Origin: a bacterium
GTDB lineage: Bacteria; Eisenbacteria; RBG-16-71-46; CAIMUX01
Assembly: GCA_030431975.1 (NCBI GenBank)
Contig: JAUIHP010000008.1
Span: 170,318 to 234,317 of the forward strand
Reading direction: 5' to 3'
Length of the DNA: 64,000 nt
Under the pieces are notes generated by a model. That model saw only the letters and a list, made by a program, of their open reading frames with translations, was not told where the DNA came from and made no database searches. Position 1 is the first letter of the stretch; each line of letters opens with the position of its first letter. Made by a program: the position numbers and the translations under genes. Shown here in pieces: positions 35,449 to 44,678 of this stretch.

Positions 35449-37866
35449 CTAGTCGAAAAACCTCCACGTAAGTCCCATCCGATAGGAACGAAGCGGCAGG
35501 GACATTGCCGTCTGATCCACCGTGGCCGACTCCCGTACATCGTTCTCGAGGTTCTCCAGCAGATAGAACAACGTCATGGTCGAGATCGTGGCGGTCCCCC
35601 CCGCATCGAACCGATTCATCGGCGCGATCCGACCGAGAATGGTCGTCCGATCGTCGTTCCACCGCCCGCGCACGAAGAGCTTCAGATCCATCGCTCCGGC
35701 GAAGAGCGTGGCCTCCCAGGAGAGACGGACGCGGGCTTCCGCCGGAGTGAACCAGAGCTGGTCCCGAGCATCATCGTCGACGGACCGAACCACGCCTGCG
35801 ACCTGGGTCGAGAGCCCCCAGGGCAGACCTCGCTCCCACTCGAGGTGAGCAGAGACCGCACTCACGTCCTGTCCCAAAGCGTCGGATGAGACCGATTCCG
35901 TCAAGTAGGCCAGCGACACGAGATCGGCCAGTTCCGTTCCGGAAGTCGCCGACACGGACGAGTGCACTTCGACCCGCCGCAGCCCCAGTCGAAGCCTCCC
36001 GCCCGTGGGCTCGCCACGATCCAGCCACGCCTCGATGGTATCGACCGTTTCAAGCTCCGAGCCGTCCGTCCCAGGAACCGTCAGCCCCTGCCCCACCTGC
36101 GTATAGAGGTCGTTCGGAAGTCGGACGAGCAAAGGCACCCGCGCTGTTCGCCCGACATAGGTCCGCAACATCCACGAACGCCACGACTGGTCCACTTCCG
36201 CGGCAAACGTCCACTCTCCATCCCACCCGGGGATCTGGGATCGGCCGACGGACGCTTCATACCGACGGCCATCCGTCTCTCCACCCAGTCCCACTGCGAA
36301 TCCCATGCCGGTGTGTGTTTCGTCGTGAGAGACGGCCGGAAGTTGCAGGGCGAAGGCAGGAATCTGGTAGAAGCGCAGCCGTTCGCGATCCAACTGGGCG
36401 CTGGCCAGGAAGCGAGCGGGGATCGTCGGGTGACCCGGCGACTCGGTGCGAAGCAGAACTTGCGACACCCTGGACTTCCGTGTCGCAGTGACTTCTCCTT
36501 CCCATCCGTGACGGTACCAACCCGTGGACGCGCCCAAGTCCACGGACCAACCACGGAACTCGCCGTCCAGGGACGCGACATAGGCATCCCGTTCCCAGAG
36601 CCAACGCCGATTCGTCACCAACAATTCGTCGAAGACGCGCTGCCGCGCAAACTGATGATGCGCCGCCACCGACCAGTTGAGTGCGCCGCTTCGGGAGTAG
36701 CGAAGAACCAGGTTCGAGCCGTCGGGAGCACCGTAGTTCAACCGCCCCTGACTCTTTTGGTCGGACCAGAATAGTTGGTAGAGAGAGTCCCCGCTCGGGC
36801 GAATGAAGTAGAACTCATTCGAGTTCGAATCGTAGTTGCCGTCGCTGAGGCGGGCTCCCGACACGGTCGTCGTCGTGTCCGGACGAAGCCATTCCATCTC
36901 CAGGATTGGACCGCCCGTCGGGTTGTTCGGAAGTCGGAGCGGAGTGGCGAACCAAAGCCGTTGTTCGCCGGCCCAGGAAGGAGCCCAGATCTCCGGGCTC
37001 GCCTCGGGCATCGAGGGGGGGCCTGCGGGCAGGCCCTCGGCCACGAGACTCAGCGGTTCTCTCCCGGGAAGGTCTCCCCGGCCGATGGGATCCGGAGTGA
37101 AGGGGGAGCCGCTTTCGATCGTGCGCAGCGACGACTCCCAGGGCCACATTTCCCGCGCAACCCGGTCCGGACTCCGTGTCCAGATTCCGTGGCGCTGAAC
37201 GATATGGGGAAGCACCCCGGGAAGGCGCGGTTCGATCATCGCGGTAGTGTCCGCGGCGGCAACCGTGACCGCAGTCGAATCTGCGCCACTACTGTCCGCG
37301 ACGGTGGCGATTGCTTCCAGGGAATCAGGGTCGCGCGCTTCCGCACCGGGCTTCGCTTCAGCAGGATTTGTTACAGCGGGCTCCGCTTGACCGGGAGTTG
37401 CTGCCCCTGGCTTCGCTTGACGGGGCTTCTTTCCGCGGCCCGTGTCGTCCGAGTCGCTCGGACTTAGAGTTCCCTGCCCTTCGTTTCCCTTCCGCGCGGC
37501 CAGGACGCTGTCCATGATGGCGGAAGCGCGATTCGTGCCGCTGTCAACATTCGGACCGAGGTCAAGCCCATCGGGGGTTGTGCCGGGCGAAACCACGACG
37601 ACGGTTGAGTCGCCGTCCAGCGGAGGAAGAAGTCCACGTTTCCGAAGATGTCGAAAGATGGACCGGTCGGCGGGAACGTGAAGACTGTCGGGAGCGGTTA
37701 CGTAGAGAGAGTCCGAGGGCGTCGCCCGTTCGTTCCGTGAGGCGTCCGCCTCTTGATCCGCAGTCGAACGGGCGCCTTCCGCCGGCTCATCGGCATGAGC
37801 CGACGAGATCGCAGCCACACAGAAAACCAGAGCGAGCAACGTCCCCCGAAAGGGACGCGCTGCCAT
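35449..37866 (-). CDS. Putative outer-membrane beta-barrel protein
   Basis: About 805 residues from the ATG at 37866; the frame is open upstream but that part overlaps the TPR gene. A signal peptide (MAARPFRGTLLALVFCVAAISSAHA, cleavage near AHA-DE) is followed by about 280 residues of low-complexity Pro/Ala/Asp/Ser sequence with a repeated KPG-A-PGQAEPA-type stretch. The C-terminal 400 residues show alternating amphipathic strands (GWSVDLGASTGWYRHGWEGEVTATRKS, WTFAAEVDQSWRSWMLRTYVG) and end on an aromatic (MGLTWRFFD), the usual outer-membrane barrel signature. I do not recognise the family. It stands between a TPR gene and the ComEA-like gene, so a role in DNA or pilus traffic across the outer membrane is possible but speculative. 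Confidence 0.6.
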   Translation of the reverse strand: MAARPFRGTLLALVFCVAAISSAHADEPAEGARSTADQEADASRNERATPSDSLYVTAPDSLHVPADRSIFRHLRKRGLLPPLDGDSTVVVVSPGTTPDGLDLGPNVDSGTNRASAIMDSVLAARKGNEGQGTLSPSDSDDTGRGKKPRQAKPGAATPGQAEPAVTNPAEAKPGAEARDPDSLEAIATVADSSGADSTAVTVAAADTTAMIEPRLPGVLPHIVQRHGIWTRSPDRVAREMWPWESSLRTIESGSPFTPDPIGRGDLPGREPLSLVAEGLPAGPPSMPEASPEIWAPSWAGEQRLWFATPLRLPNNPTGGPILEMEWLRPDTTTTVSGARLSDGNYDSNSNEFYFIRPSGDSLYQLFWSDQKSQGRLNYGAPDGSNLVLRYSRSGALNWSVAAHHQFARQRVFDELLVTNRRWLWERDAYVASLDGEFRGWSVDLGASTGWYRHGWEGEVTATRKSRVSQVLLRTESPGHPTIPARFLASAQLDRERLRFYQIPAFALQLPAVSHDETHTGMGFAVGLGGETDGRRYEASVGRSQIPGWDGEWTFAAEVDQSWRSWMLRTYVGRTARVPLLVRLPNDLYTQVGQGLTVPGTDGSELETVDTIEAWLDRGEPTGGRLRLGLRRVEVHSSVSATSGTELADLVSLAYLTESVSSDALGQDVSAVSAHLEWERGLPWGLSTQVAGVVRSVDDDARDQLWFTPAEARVRLSWEATLFAGAMDLKLFVRGRWNDDRTTILGRIAPMNRFDAGGTATISTMTLFYLLENLENDVRESATVDQTAMSLPLRSYRMGLTWRFFD

Positions 37867-37874
37867 CAAAGACG

Positions 37875-40238
37875 CTAGGCCGCTTCCGTGGGTGAGTCGC
37901 GCCGCCCTTCGCAGGCACGGATCCGGTCCTCGACGTCCAGGAACCCAGGGGCTTCCAGCCTCAAGCGGACATAGGTTTCCGCTGCCTCCTGCCATTCCTC
38001 CAACGCTTCCAGTGACCGACCCAGATTGTAGAGTGCCGTCCGGCGGGACGTAGGGTCGCCGCCCGACAGTTCGGCCGCTTCCCGGTATTCGTGGACGGCC
38101 TCGCGGTGTCTTTCCAAACCAACCAGGCACGAGCCTTTGAGTTCCCGAGCTTGGCGCGCAACTTCGGCAGGAATCCCCGAGGATCCGAGAACGAATTCCA
38201 CGGCTTCCAGTGCTTCCTCGTACAGCCCCATCCCGTGGTGGGACAACGCGAGGTCATAGTGGCCCTGGTAGTCCGAGTCGTCCATCTGTTTCTTGAGACC
38301 GTCCTTGAACTCCTCGAGCAGCCCTTCGAGTTCCACCCAGTCTTCGCTACGGAATTCGCTGGAGTTGTCGGAGCGGACTTCGATCTCGGAACGCCCCGTC
38401 TCGAGAACGCCGGCAACCGAGTTGGAGTCGGACTCCTCGATGACCTCAGCGCCGCGGACGCCCATCTCACGGAACCGCGACAGGCGTCGCTTCGCCGTGG
38501 CGTTTTCCGGATCGAGACGCACCACCTTGAGGAAGCATTCCAGGGCCTCCTCGAGTTGTTCCTCCTCGATCCAGGCATCGCCGAGCAGGCTCAGGTAGTG
38601 GACTTCTGCGTGTTCATCCTCGAGATAGCGAACCGTCTCGACGAGCTTGGCCAGGACACGGCGGTTTCCAGCGTCCAACTCGAGAACCGCGTCGTAGAGG
38701 TTGCGTGCCTTGGACCACTGGCCGTCCAGGAAGGCGTCGTTGGCCTGGTCGAGCACCTCTTCCGGTGCCGAGTCTGCTGCGGCGACGTTCTCGGACTCGG
38801 TGTGGCCGGCGTGGGCATCAACCGTTTCCGGTTGCGGTGACAGTCCGTCGGTCTCTGGTGCAAGGGCATCGTCGGACGAGTCGTCCCAGGCAAAGGACGC
38901 ATCGGCTTCGTTTCGTGTTTCGTCTGCCGCGTCACTGTCCGTTGCGTCGATGTCCGTCGCGTCAGTGCCCGTTGCGTCGGTCAGGACCCCAAAATCGAAC
39001 GCCTCATCTTTGTCGTTACCGCCTTGCGTCGTGTCGAGATCGACCTCACCGAAACCGTCAGTCGTCGCCACGACATCGTCATCCGATTCGCGGTCGGACG
39101 GTGAGTCGGACGATGTGTCGGCCGCAAATGCGCTCGCCAACTCCGGCGGGATCTCCATCGCCATCGTGCGTGAGGACGCCGCGGGCTCGTCCGAGTCCTC
39201 GCCAACGGCTCCAAAGTCGAAGGATTCGTCTTCGACGTCGATTTCGAAGACACCGTCCTCGCCCGGACCCTCTGCGAGGGGAACGTCCTCTTCCGTGTCC
39301 TCGGCATCCAGAGTCAGTTCGCCGAACGGGAGCTCTTCTTCATCCCCGGTGGCTGCCGGTGCGCCCAAGTCGACGTCCCCGAAGTCGAGATCGCTTGCAG
39401 GGAGCGCCGGCGGTTCTTGCGCATCTTCCTTTGGCGACTCGGAGGCAGGGAAATGTTCGACCACGAACGCGCCGGAGTCCTGGCTGTCGTCCGCATCGGC
39501 GGAGGACTCGAGGGCACGCTCCATCGCCGACGTATCGATCGCGATCGGCGGCGCGTCCTCCAAGGGCGGAGGAGGCGGAGGAAGCTCGGGTGGCGCGTCG
39601 AGCTCCATCTCCATCGGAAGCTCTTCCGCCATGTCCGGCATCGGCGGCGGACCGCCCCGGAGATCGGCTGCGCGACGACGAAGCTCGGAGGCCATGTCGT
39701 CCCCGCCCTCGCCGGCATTGTCCGCAACCTCTTCCAGGAGTTGAGCGGCCTTCTCGCCCGAGTTGACGCGGATGAAGTGATCCGCCAGTCGCAGTGCGAC
39801 TTCAACTCTGGATCCGGTAATCGATGCCGCTTTGTCGAGGGTGTCCAAAAACTCGGTAGGAGGAACCGACTCGCCGGCGAACGAGTCGAGATAAGTCAGG
39901 TAGTGCGGAATCGCTTCGCCGTGCAGGCCATCATCGTCATAGAGTTCCGCGAGTGTCCTGTGCACCTCGGGTCTCTTCGAATCGATGCGAAGCATCTTCT
40001 TGCCGATGGCAATGGCGTTGCGAACGAGTCCGACCTCCCGGTAGGAGGTAATCGCCGTTTGGTAGCAGAACAGGCACTCGTCCTTCTCCTCGACCCGCAT
40101 GTGCAGGTCGCCGAGGTAGACGTGATCGTAAGGATCGGTTTCACCATCGGAGATGCCATCCTTGAGCGTCTGGATCGCCTCCTGGATCTTGCCTTTCCTG
40201 ACCAGCTCCTGCGCTTTCCTCTTTGCTGTGGTGCTCAT
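37875..40238 (-). CDS. TPR protein with long acidic linker
   Basis: A 787-residue cytoplasmic protein without signal peptide. The N-terminal 190 residues are TPR repeats (AQELVRKGKIQEAIQTLKDGI, EEKDECLFCYQTAITSYREVG, AELYDDDGLHGEAIPHYLTYL). Residues about 195-490 are an acidic, Asp/Glu/Ser/Ala-rich disordered linker with short repeats (TDATDIDATDSDA). The last 300 residues are again TPR repeats (ALECFLKVVRLDPENATAKRRL, EEALEAVEFVLGSSG, EAVHEYREAAELSGGDP). GGAGAC lies upstream of the ATG. It is the first gene of the barrel/ComEA-like/pil series. It probably works as a scaffold; no enzymatic domain is seen. Relatives with this layout occur near pili and gliding genes in deltaproteobacteria, but I cannot name an orthologue. 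Confidence 0.65.
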   Translation of the reverse strand: MSTTAKRKAQELVRKGKIQEAIQTLKDGISDGETDPYDHVYLGDLHMRVEEKDECLFCYQTAITSYREVGLVRNAIAIGKKMLRIDSKRPEVHRTLAELYDDDGLHGEAIPHYLTYLDSFAGESVPPTEFLDTLDKAASITGSRVEVALRLADHFIRVNSGEKAAQLLEEVADNAGEGGDDMASELRRRAADLRGGPPPMPDMAEELPMEMELDAPPELPPPPPPLEDAPPIAIDTSAMERALESSADADDSQDSGAFVVEHFPASESPKEDAQEPPALPASDLDFGDVDLGAPAATGDEEELPFGELTLDAEDTEEDVPLAEGPGEDGVFEIDVEDESFDFGAVGEDSDEPAASSRTMAMEIPPELASAFAADTSSDSPSDRESDDDVVATTDGFGEVDLDTTQGGNDKDEAFDFGVLTDATGTDATDIDATDSDAADETRNEADASFAWDDSSDDALAPETDGLSPQPETVDAHAGHTESENVAAADSAPEEVLDQANDAFLDGQWSKARNLYDAVLELDAGNRRVLAKLVETVRYLEDEHAEVHYLSLLGDAWIEEEQLEEALECFLKVVRLDPENATAKRRLSRFREMGVRGAEVIEESDSNSVAGVLETGRSEIEVRSDNSSEFRSEDWVELEGLLEEFKDGLKKQMDDSDYQGHYDLALSHHGMGLYEEALEAVEFVLGSSGIPAEVARQARELKGSCLVGLERHREAVHEYREAAELSGGDPTSRRTALYNLGRSLEALEEWQEAAETYVRLRLEAPGFLDVEDRIRACEGRRDSPTEAA

Positions 40239-40447
40239 CTACGGTGACGTCTCCGATTGCATACCGGCCTCGCGGGCGATGCGGGCTTTGGACCACACCC
40301 CGAAATCCGCGTTGCGGTCTTCTCTAGAGTTCTCGGAGCCCTGCGGCCGTTCTTTTGCCGCCTTTTGGGGAAAGTTGGCCGTAGCGCAAGTTTTCGTACG
40401 AGCCGGAGACATGCGTGGACAGGGTCGCCGCCCTGCCTCAAACACCA

Positions 40448-40476
40448 CTCAAGCCACTCACATGCAATGGCTTGAG
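40448..40476 (-). terminator. hutI: Hairpin after hutI
   Basis: A perfect 9-bp inverted repeat (CTCAAGCCA 40448-40456 with TGGCTTGAG 40468-40476) lies 11 bp past the hutI stop in a 248-bp gap. On the minus strand it is followed by TGGTGTTTG, a poor T-run, so it is only a probable terminator. Confidence 0.45.
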
Positions 40477-40486
40477 CAGCTCTATG

Positions 40487-41776
40487 TCAAGTAGCACTTG
40501 AAGTGGTAACTGGCGGAGGAGGAGGGAAAACCCGACCATCCTTGACGACCCAACGAACATGGGATCCGCCGAGGTGATAGACAAGGCTGACGTAGGAAGG
40601 TGCTTCCAGGATCTGCAGGTCGGCCCTCAGACCGGGAACGATTCGCCCACGATCCGCCCCCTCCCCCACGGCGTGGGCGGAATTGACCGTCGCTGCGACC
40701 ACGGCTTCGGCCGGCGTCAGCCCGATTTCCAGGCAGGCCAGGCTGAGGACCAGGGGCATCGAATCGACCATGGAGGAGCCGGGATTGCAGTCTGTGGCCA
40801 GGGCCACCGGAATGCCCATCTCGATCATCTTTCTTCCGCGGGCGTAGACGTGCTTGCCCAGGGAAAAGCTGGTGCCGGGCAGGCAGACGGCGATGACCCC
40901 GCCGTCCCGTAGCGCCTCCAGACCCTGGTCCGTCGACGCCAGGAGATGATCCGCACTGACGGCGCCGAGCTCCCCCGCAAGTTCCGCACCCCCGATAGGT
41001 TCGAACTCGTCGGCATGCAGCTTCAGGCGCAGCCCGAGTTTCTGGGCCTTTTCGACGACCCGCCGCGTCTGTTCGACATCGAAGACTCCAGCCTCACAAA
41101 AGACGTCACAGAAACGGGCATTGGTTTCTGCGGCCACCCGGGGAAGCATCTCATCCGTCAGGATGCGAACGTAGGCTTCCCTGTCTTCGCGGTACTCGTC
41201 AGGAAACTCGTGGGCGCCCAGGAATGTCGAGACCAGGTCGCAGGGGTGCCGCTGATCGAGCTCTTCGATAAGTCGGAGTGCCCGCATCTCCTGTTCCGTG
41301 GAGAGCGCGTATCCGCTCTTCACCTCGACCGTGGTCGTTCCGTAGTGAAGCATTCGATCCAGACGACGCAGGGACTGCCCGAGGATGGCCTCGTCGGCAG
41401 CGGCGCGAAACGAACGCACGCTGGAGCGGATGCCACCCCCCTCGGCGGCGATCTCCATGTAGCTCCGGCCCTGGCAACGCATTTCGAACTCGTGCTCACG
41501 CGTCCCGGCAAAGAGGAGGTGAGTGTGCGGATCGGTGAAACCGGGAAGAACCACTCCCCTCTCGGCGTCGATGGTCTGTTCGGCGGGAGCTTCGAAGGCC
41601 GAACGAAGGTCCTGGGAAGGTCCGACCGCGTGGATCCGCCCGTTCTTCGTGGCGACGGCTCCGTCTTCGACGATGTCCAACCGTGACTGTTCGGGCCCAC
41701 GACGCGGACCGGGCTCCTGCCCCATGGTCACGACCTGGCCGGCATTGAAAATCAGTGAATCGACTCGCTCTTTCAT
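40487..41776 (-). CDS. hutI: Imidazolonepropionase
   Basis: A 429-residue amidohydrolase-fold enzyme catalysing the third step of histidine breakdown (imidazolonepropionate to N-formimino-glutamate). The zinc HxH motif is in GFTDPHTHLLFAGTREHEFEMR, the hallmark of HutI; further family segments are KSGYALSTEQEMRALRLI, TFLGAHEFPDEY, LKLHADEFEPIGGAELA and ALATDCNPGSSMV. The ATG at 41776 has CGGAGGA before it, while the longer form to 41830 does not. Its pathway partner hutU lies 7.4 kb upstream; hutH is not in the window. Confidence 0.93.
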   Translation of the reverse strand: MKERVDSLIFNAGQVVTMGQEPGPRRGPEQSRLDIVEDGAVATKNGRIHAVGPSQDLRSAFEAPAEQTIDAERGVVLPGFTDPHTHLLFAGTREHEFEMRCQGRSYMEIAAEGGGIRSSVRSFRAAADEAILGQSLRRLDRMLHYGTTTVEVKSGYALSTEQEMRALRLIEELDQRHPCDLVSTFLGAHEFPDEYREDREAYVRILTDEMLPRVAAETNARFCDVFCEAGVFDVEQTRRVVEKAQKLGLRLKLHADEFEPIGGAELAGELGAVSADHLLASTDQGLEALRDGGVIAVCLPGTSFSLGKHVYARGRKMIEMGIPVALATDCNPGSSMVDSMPLVLSLACLEIGLTPAEAVVAATVNSAHAVGEGADRGRIVPGLRADLQILEAPSYVSLVYHLGGSHVRWVVKDGRVFPPPPPVTTSSAT

Positions 41777-41927
41777 CCGTCCTCCGGGCCGTGAGTCTGT
41801 GGGATCCGAACCGGGGGTGCAACCGACCATCCGTGAGACGTCGAATGGTCTGTGAGCCTGGCCCCCAAACGCTGCATCGTGTCAGTTGCCGCGAAAGGAG
41901 GCGCGATGAAGCAGCTTCCGCTCTCCC

Positions 41928-44678
41928 TCACCCGGACAGGAGCTTGGCGCGCAACTCGTCCGCACGCTTGATGCCCGATTCGTCCCCGTTCTCTTCCAGA
42001 ACCGCGCGAGTCTTGGTGAGGAGTTGATCGGCTTCCGTACCGCGTCCGAGTTCGCCGAGAACCCGAACGAGCAGAAGCCGGCTCGCAGACGTCATTCGGT
42101 GGTCCTCCCCCAGTTCCTGCTCCCGGATCCGAACAGCCTCCCTCGCCGGCTCGACCGCTTCGCCGGCACGGGACTCTTCGATCGCAATCTCCGCCAGAAG
42201 ATGAAGGGACCGGGCGATGTCCGGATGGTCGGGCCGAAGGGCCGCCCGCCGAATCTCCAGGGAACGCCGACAGGCTGCGCGTGCCTCAGCCATCTGTCCG
42301 GCCTCGTGCCGACTCGACGCTTCGTTAAACAGCGTGATGGCAACCCACGGATGGTCCCCGCCCATGTGCTTCTCGTAGATTCGCCGTGCCTCGGCATGAT
42401 GCTCCGCGGCCGCGAGGTGGTCTCCCCTTTCTCCGAGCAGGAATCCGAGATTCGCGACATGGGTGGCGACGTCACGGTTGTCCTCCCCGAATCTCGCTTT
42501 CGTCAGTTCTACCTGGCGCTCCATGATCTCGATGGCTTCGTCTGTCCGTCCGACCTTGTTCAGGGCAATTCCATAGTTGACCCAGGCACTGGTCAGACGG
42601 GGATGGTCTTCGGGAAACAGTTCGACATAGATCTCGATCGCCTGCGCGATGAGTTCGACAGAGTCACTTTCCCCGGGAAGCTGATTCTTGGCCCAGCCGA
42701 CGTTCTGCAGGATCTGCGCAGTCTCGAAGCTTCGCTCACCCGTAAGTTCCCGTGAAAGACGCAGGGCGTCTTCCGATGACCGTAGCGCTTCTTCGTACCT
42801 TCCCTGCTGGACGAGGAGCATGGCCAGGTCATTGAGGGCGCCCATCCGATCGAGGCTGACCTTTCCACCGGACGCCTCCGAAAGTTCGACGGCGAGTCGA
42901 TGAAGCGATTCCGACTCTTCGTAGCGTCCCTGCTTTCGGCGCAGCACCGCCAGGCTCCGGGCCACGCGCCCTTCCTCACCGTGGTCCTCGCCCTCCAACT
43001 CGCGACAGATGCGTAGCGCATTCTCAAGCGTTTCGTTTGCGGTCTCCGTTTCTTCCAGCTCGACCTCTATGTTGCCCAGACCGCGCATGGCCTCCACGAG
43101 CTGCACCTTCGATTCCGGGTCCCTGCGGAAGAGATCGACCGCTGCTGTCAGATGGGAGCGCGCCTTTGCGAACTCGGCCACGTTCTTGTACGCCGTCCCC
43201 ACTGTGAGGTGAAGCGAGGCGGCGGCAGCGCCTTCGAGTTCGTTGATCTGCGCCGAGGCGTCATCCAGCATCTCCCGCACCATGAGATCCTTGTCACGGC
43301 TCTTGTGCGGGTCCGCCCCCTCGAGGACACCGCGCAAGTGGCGGGTCACCTCCTGTGCGGTAGCTCTTTGCCGTTCGGCTTCGTCTTTTGCTCTCTGCGT
43401 CCGAATGAAAAGCATTGTGCTGACGACCGCGGCGGCAGAGAGGGTCAGGGCCAGCGCGCCGGCGGCCAGAACGGCGACGCGGTTTCGGGAGACGAACTTT
43501 CCGGCGCGGTATCGTGCGGTGCTCGGACGGGCTTCGACCGGATAGCCGTCGAGGTGGCGCCGAATGTCGGCCGCCAGGTGTTCCACGGTGGGATAGCGTC
43601 GCTCCGGCTCTTTGCGCAGAGCCATCGACACGATGTTGTCGAGATCGCCGGACAGTCGTCGGGACCAGTCGCCCCGGTCTCCGGGTAGTCGCGGAGATTT
43701 CGATGACGAGACGTCCTGGACAGCCAGACTGGGACGCGTCGGCTCCCGTTCGAGAAGAATGCGTTCGACCTCGGCGGGAGAACACCCATCGATCTTGTAC
43801 GGTCGCTCACCGGTTAGAAGCTCGTACAGTACGACTCCGAGCGAATAGACGTCTGTCGCCGTCGACACCGGTTCTCCCCGGATCTGTTCCGGACTGGCGT
43901 AGGTCGGCGTCATCATCGCAAGACCGGTTTGCGTGGAGAGTTCGTCTGGGTCCTGATGCTCGATGACTTTGGCGATGCCGAAGTCGAGAAGCTTCACCCG
44001 CCCCGCTTCGTCGACCAGGATGTTTCCGGGTTTCAAGTCTCGGTGAACGATCAGTTTCTGATGCGCGTAGGAAACGGCGGAGCAGACGTCGAGGAACAGA
44101 TCCAACCGCTGATCGATCGACAAGTGCCGCGTCTCCGCATGCCGATGGATAGGGGCTCCCTCAACGTACTCCATGACGATGTAGGGCTGGCCGCTCTCCG
44201 TCACTCCGCCGTCGAGAAGGCGGGCGATGTTCGGATGTTCCAGCTGAGCCAGGACCTGTCTTTCGCTGCGGAATCGAGGCAAGAGTTCGTCCGTATCCAA
44301 CCCGGGGCGGAGCAACTTGATCGCAACGTCTTTGTCGAACTGGGAGTCGGACCGTTCGGCGCGATAGACCTTGCCCATCCCCCCGGCACCGATTTCCTCG
44401 CAGAGCCGCCACGGCCCCAACTCGAGCCCGGCCAGTTCGCGCTCGGGTTCCGCAGACAAGTCCAGACCCGGGATCCGTGAGACCGCAACCGGATCTTCCA
44501 GGAAGTCCAGGGCATCTTCATCCGCCGAAAGAAGTGATTCCAACTCCGCGCGCAGCTCGGGTTGGCCGCCACACTCTTCGTCGAGAAAGGCGCGGCGCTC
44601 TTCCCCCGAAAGTTCGGCGGCGCGGAAGAAGAGTTCATCGAGTCTCGAGCCGTACTTGGGAGACTCAGGCATGCTCAC
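41928..44678 (-). CDS. Serine/threonine protein kinase with C-terminal TPR domain
   Basis: A 916-residue membrane kinase. A roughly 80-residue N-terminal region (LDELFFRAAELSGEERRAFLDEECGG) precedes a Hanks-type kinase domain with GAGGMGKVYRAERSD, catalytic loop HRDLKPGNILVD, DFGIAK and TYASPEQIRG. A single transmembrane helix (about 405-430, VAVLAAGALALTLSAAAVVSTMLFI) leads to about 450 residues of TPR repeats (FGEDNRDVATHVANLGFLLGERGDHLAAAEHHAEARRIYE is one pair). Translation starts at GTG overlapping the ECF sigma stop (GTGA). The architecture and coupling to an ECF sigma factor are typical of the kinase/ECF pairs common in Planctomycetes, Acidobacteria and Gemmatimonadota-like genomes. 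The TPR part is probably external and may sense an envelope partner. Confidence 0.9.
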   Translation of the reverse strand: MSMPESPKYGSRLDELFFRAAELSGEERRAFLDEECGGQPELRAELESLLSADEDALDFLEDPVAVSRIPGLDLSAEPERELAGLELGPWRLCEEIGAGGMGKVYRAERSDSQFDKDVAIKLLRPGLDTDELLPRFRSERQVLAQLEHPNIARLLDGGVTESGQPYIVMEYVEGAPIHRHAETRHLSIDQRLDLFLDVCSAVSYAHQKLIVHRDLKPGNILVDEAGRVKLLDFGIAKVIEHQDPDELSTQTGLAMMTPTYASPEQIRGEPVSTATDVYSLGVVLYELLTGERPYKIDGCSPAEVERILLEREPTRPSLAVQDVSSSKSPRLPGDRGDWSRRLSGDLDNIVSMALRKEPERRYPTVEHLAADIRRHLDGYPVEARPSTARYRAGKFVSRNRVAVLAAGALALTLSAAAVVSTMLFIRTQRAKDEAERQRATAQEVTRHLRGVLEGADPHKSRDKDLMVREMLDDASAQINELEGAAAASLHLTVGTAYKNVAEFAKARSHLTAAVDLFRRDPESKVQLVEAMRGLGNIEVELEETETANETLENALRICRELEGEDHGEEGRVARSLAVLRRKQGRYEESESLHRLAVELSEASGGKVSLDRMGALNDLAMLLVQQGRYEEALRSSEDALRLSRELTGERSFETAQILQNVGWAKNQLPGESDSVELIAQAIEIYVELFPEDHPRLTSAWVNYGIALNKVGRTDEAIEIMERQVELTKARFGEDNRDVATHVANLGFLLGERGDHLAAAEHHAEARRIYEKHMGGDHPWVAITLFNEASSRHEAGQMAEARAACRRSLEIRRAALRPDHPDIARSLHLLAEIAIEESRAGEAVEPAREAVRIREQELGEDHRMTSASRLLLVRVLGELGRGTEADQLLTKTRAVLEENGDESGIKRADELRAKLLSG

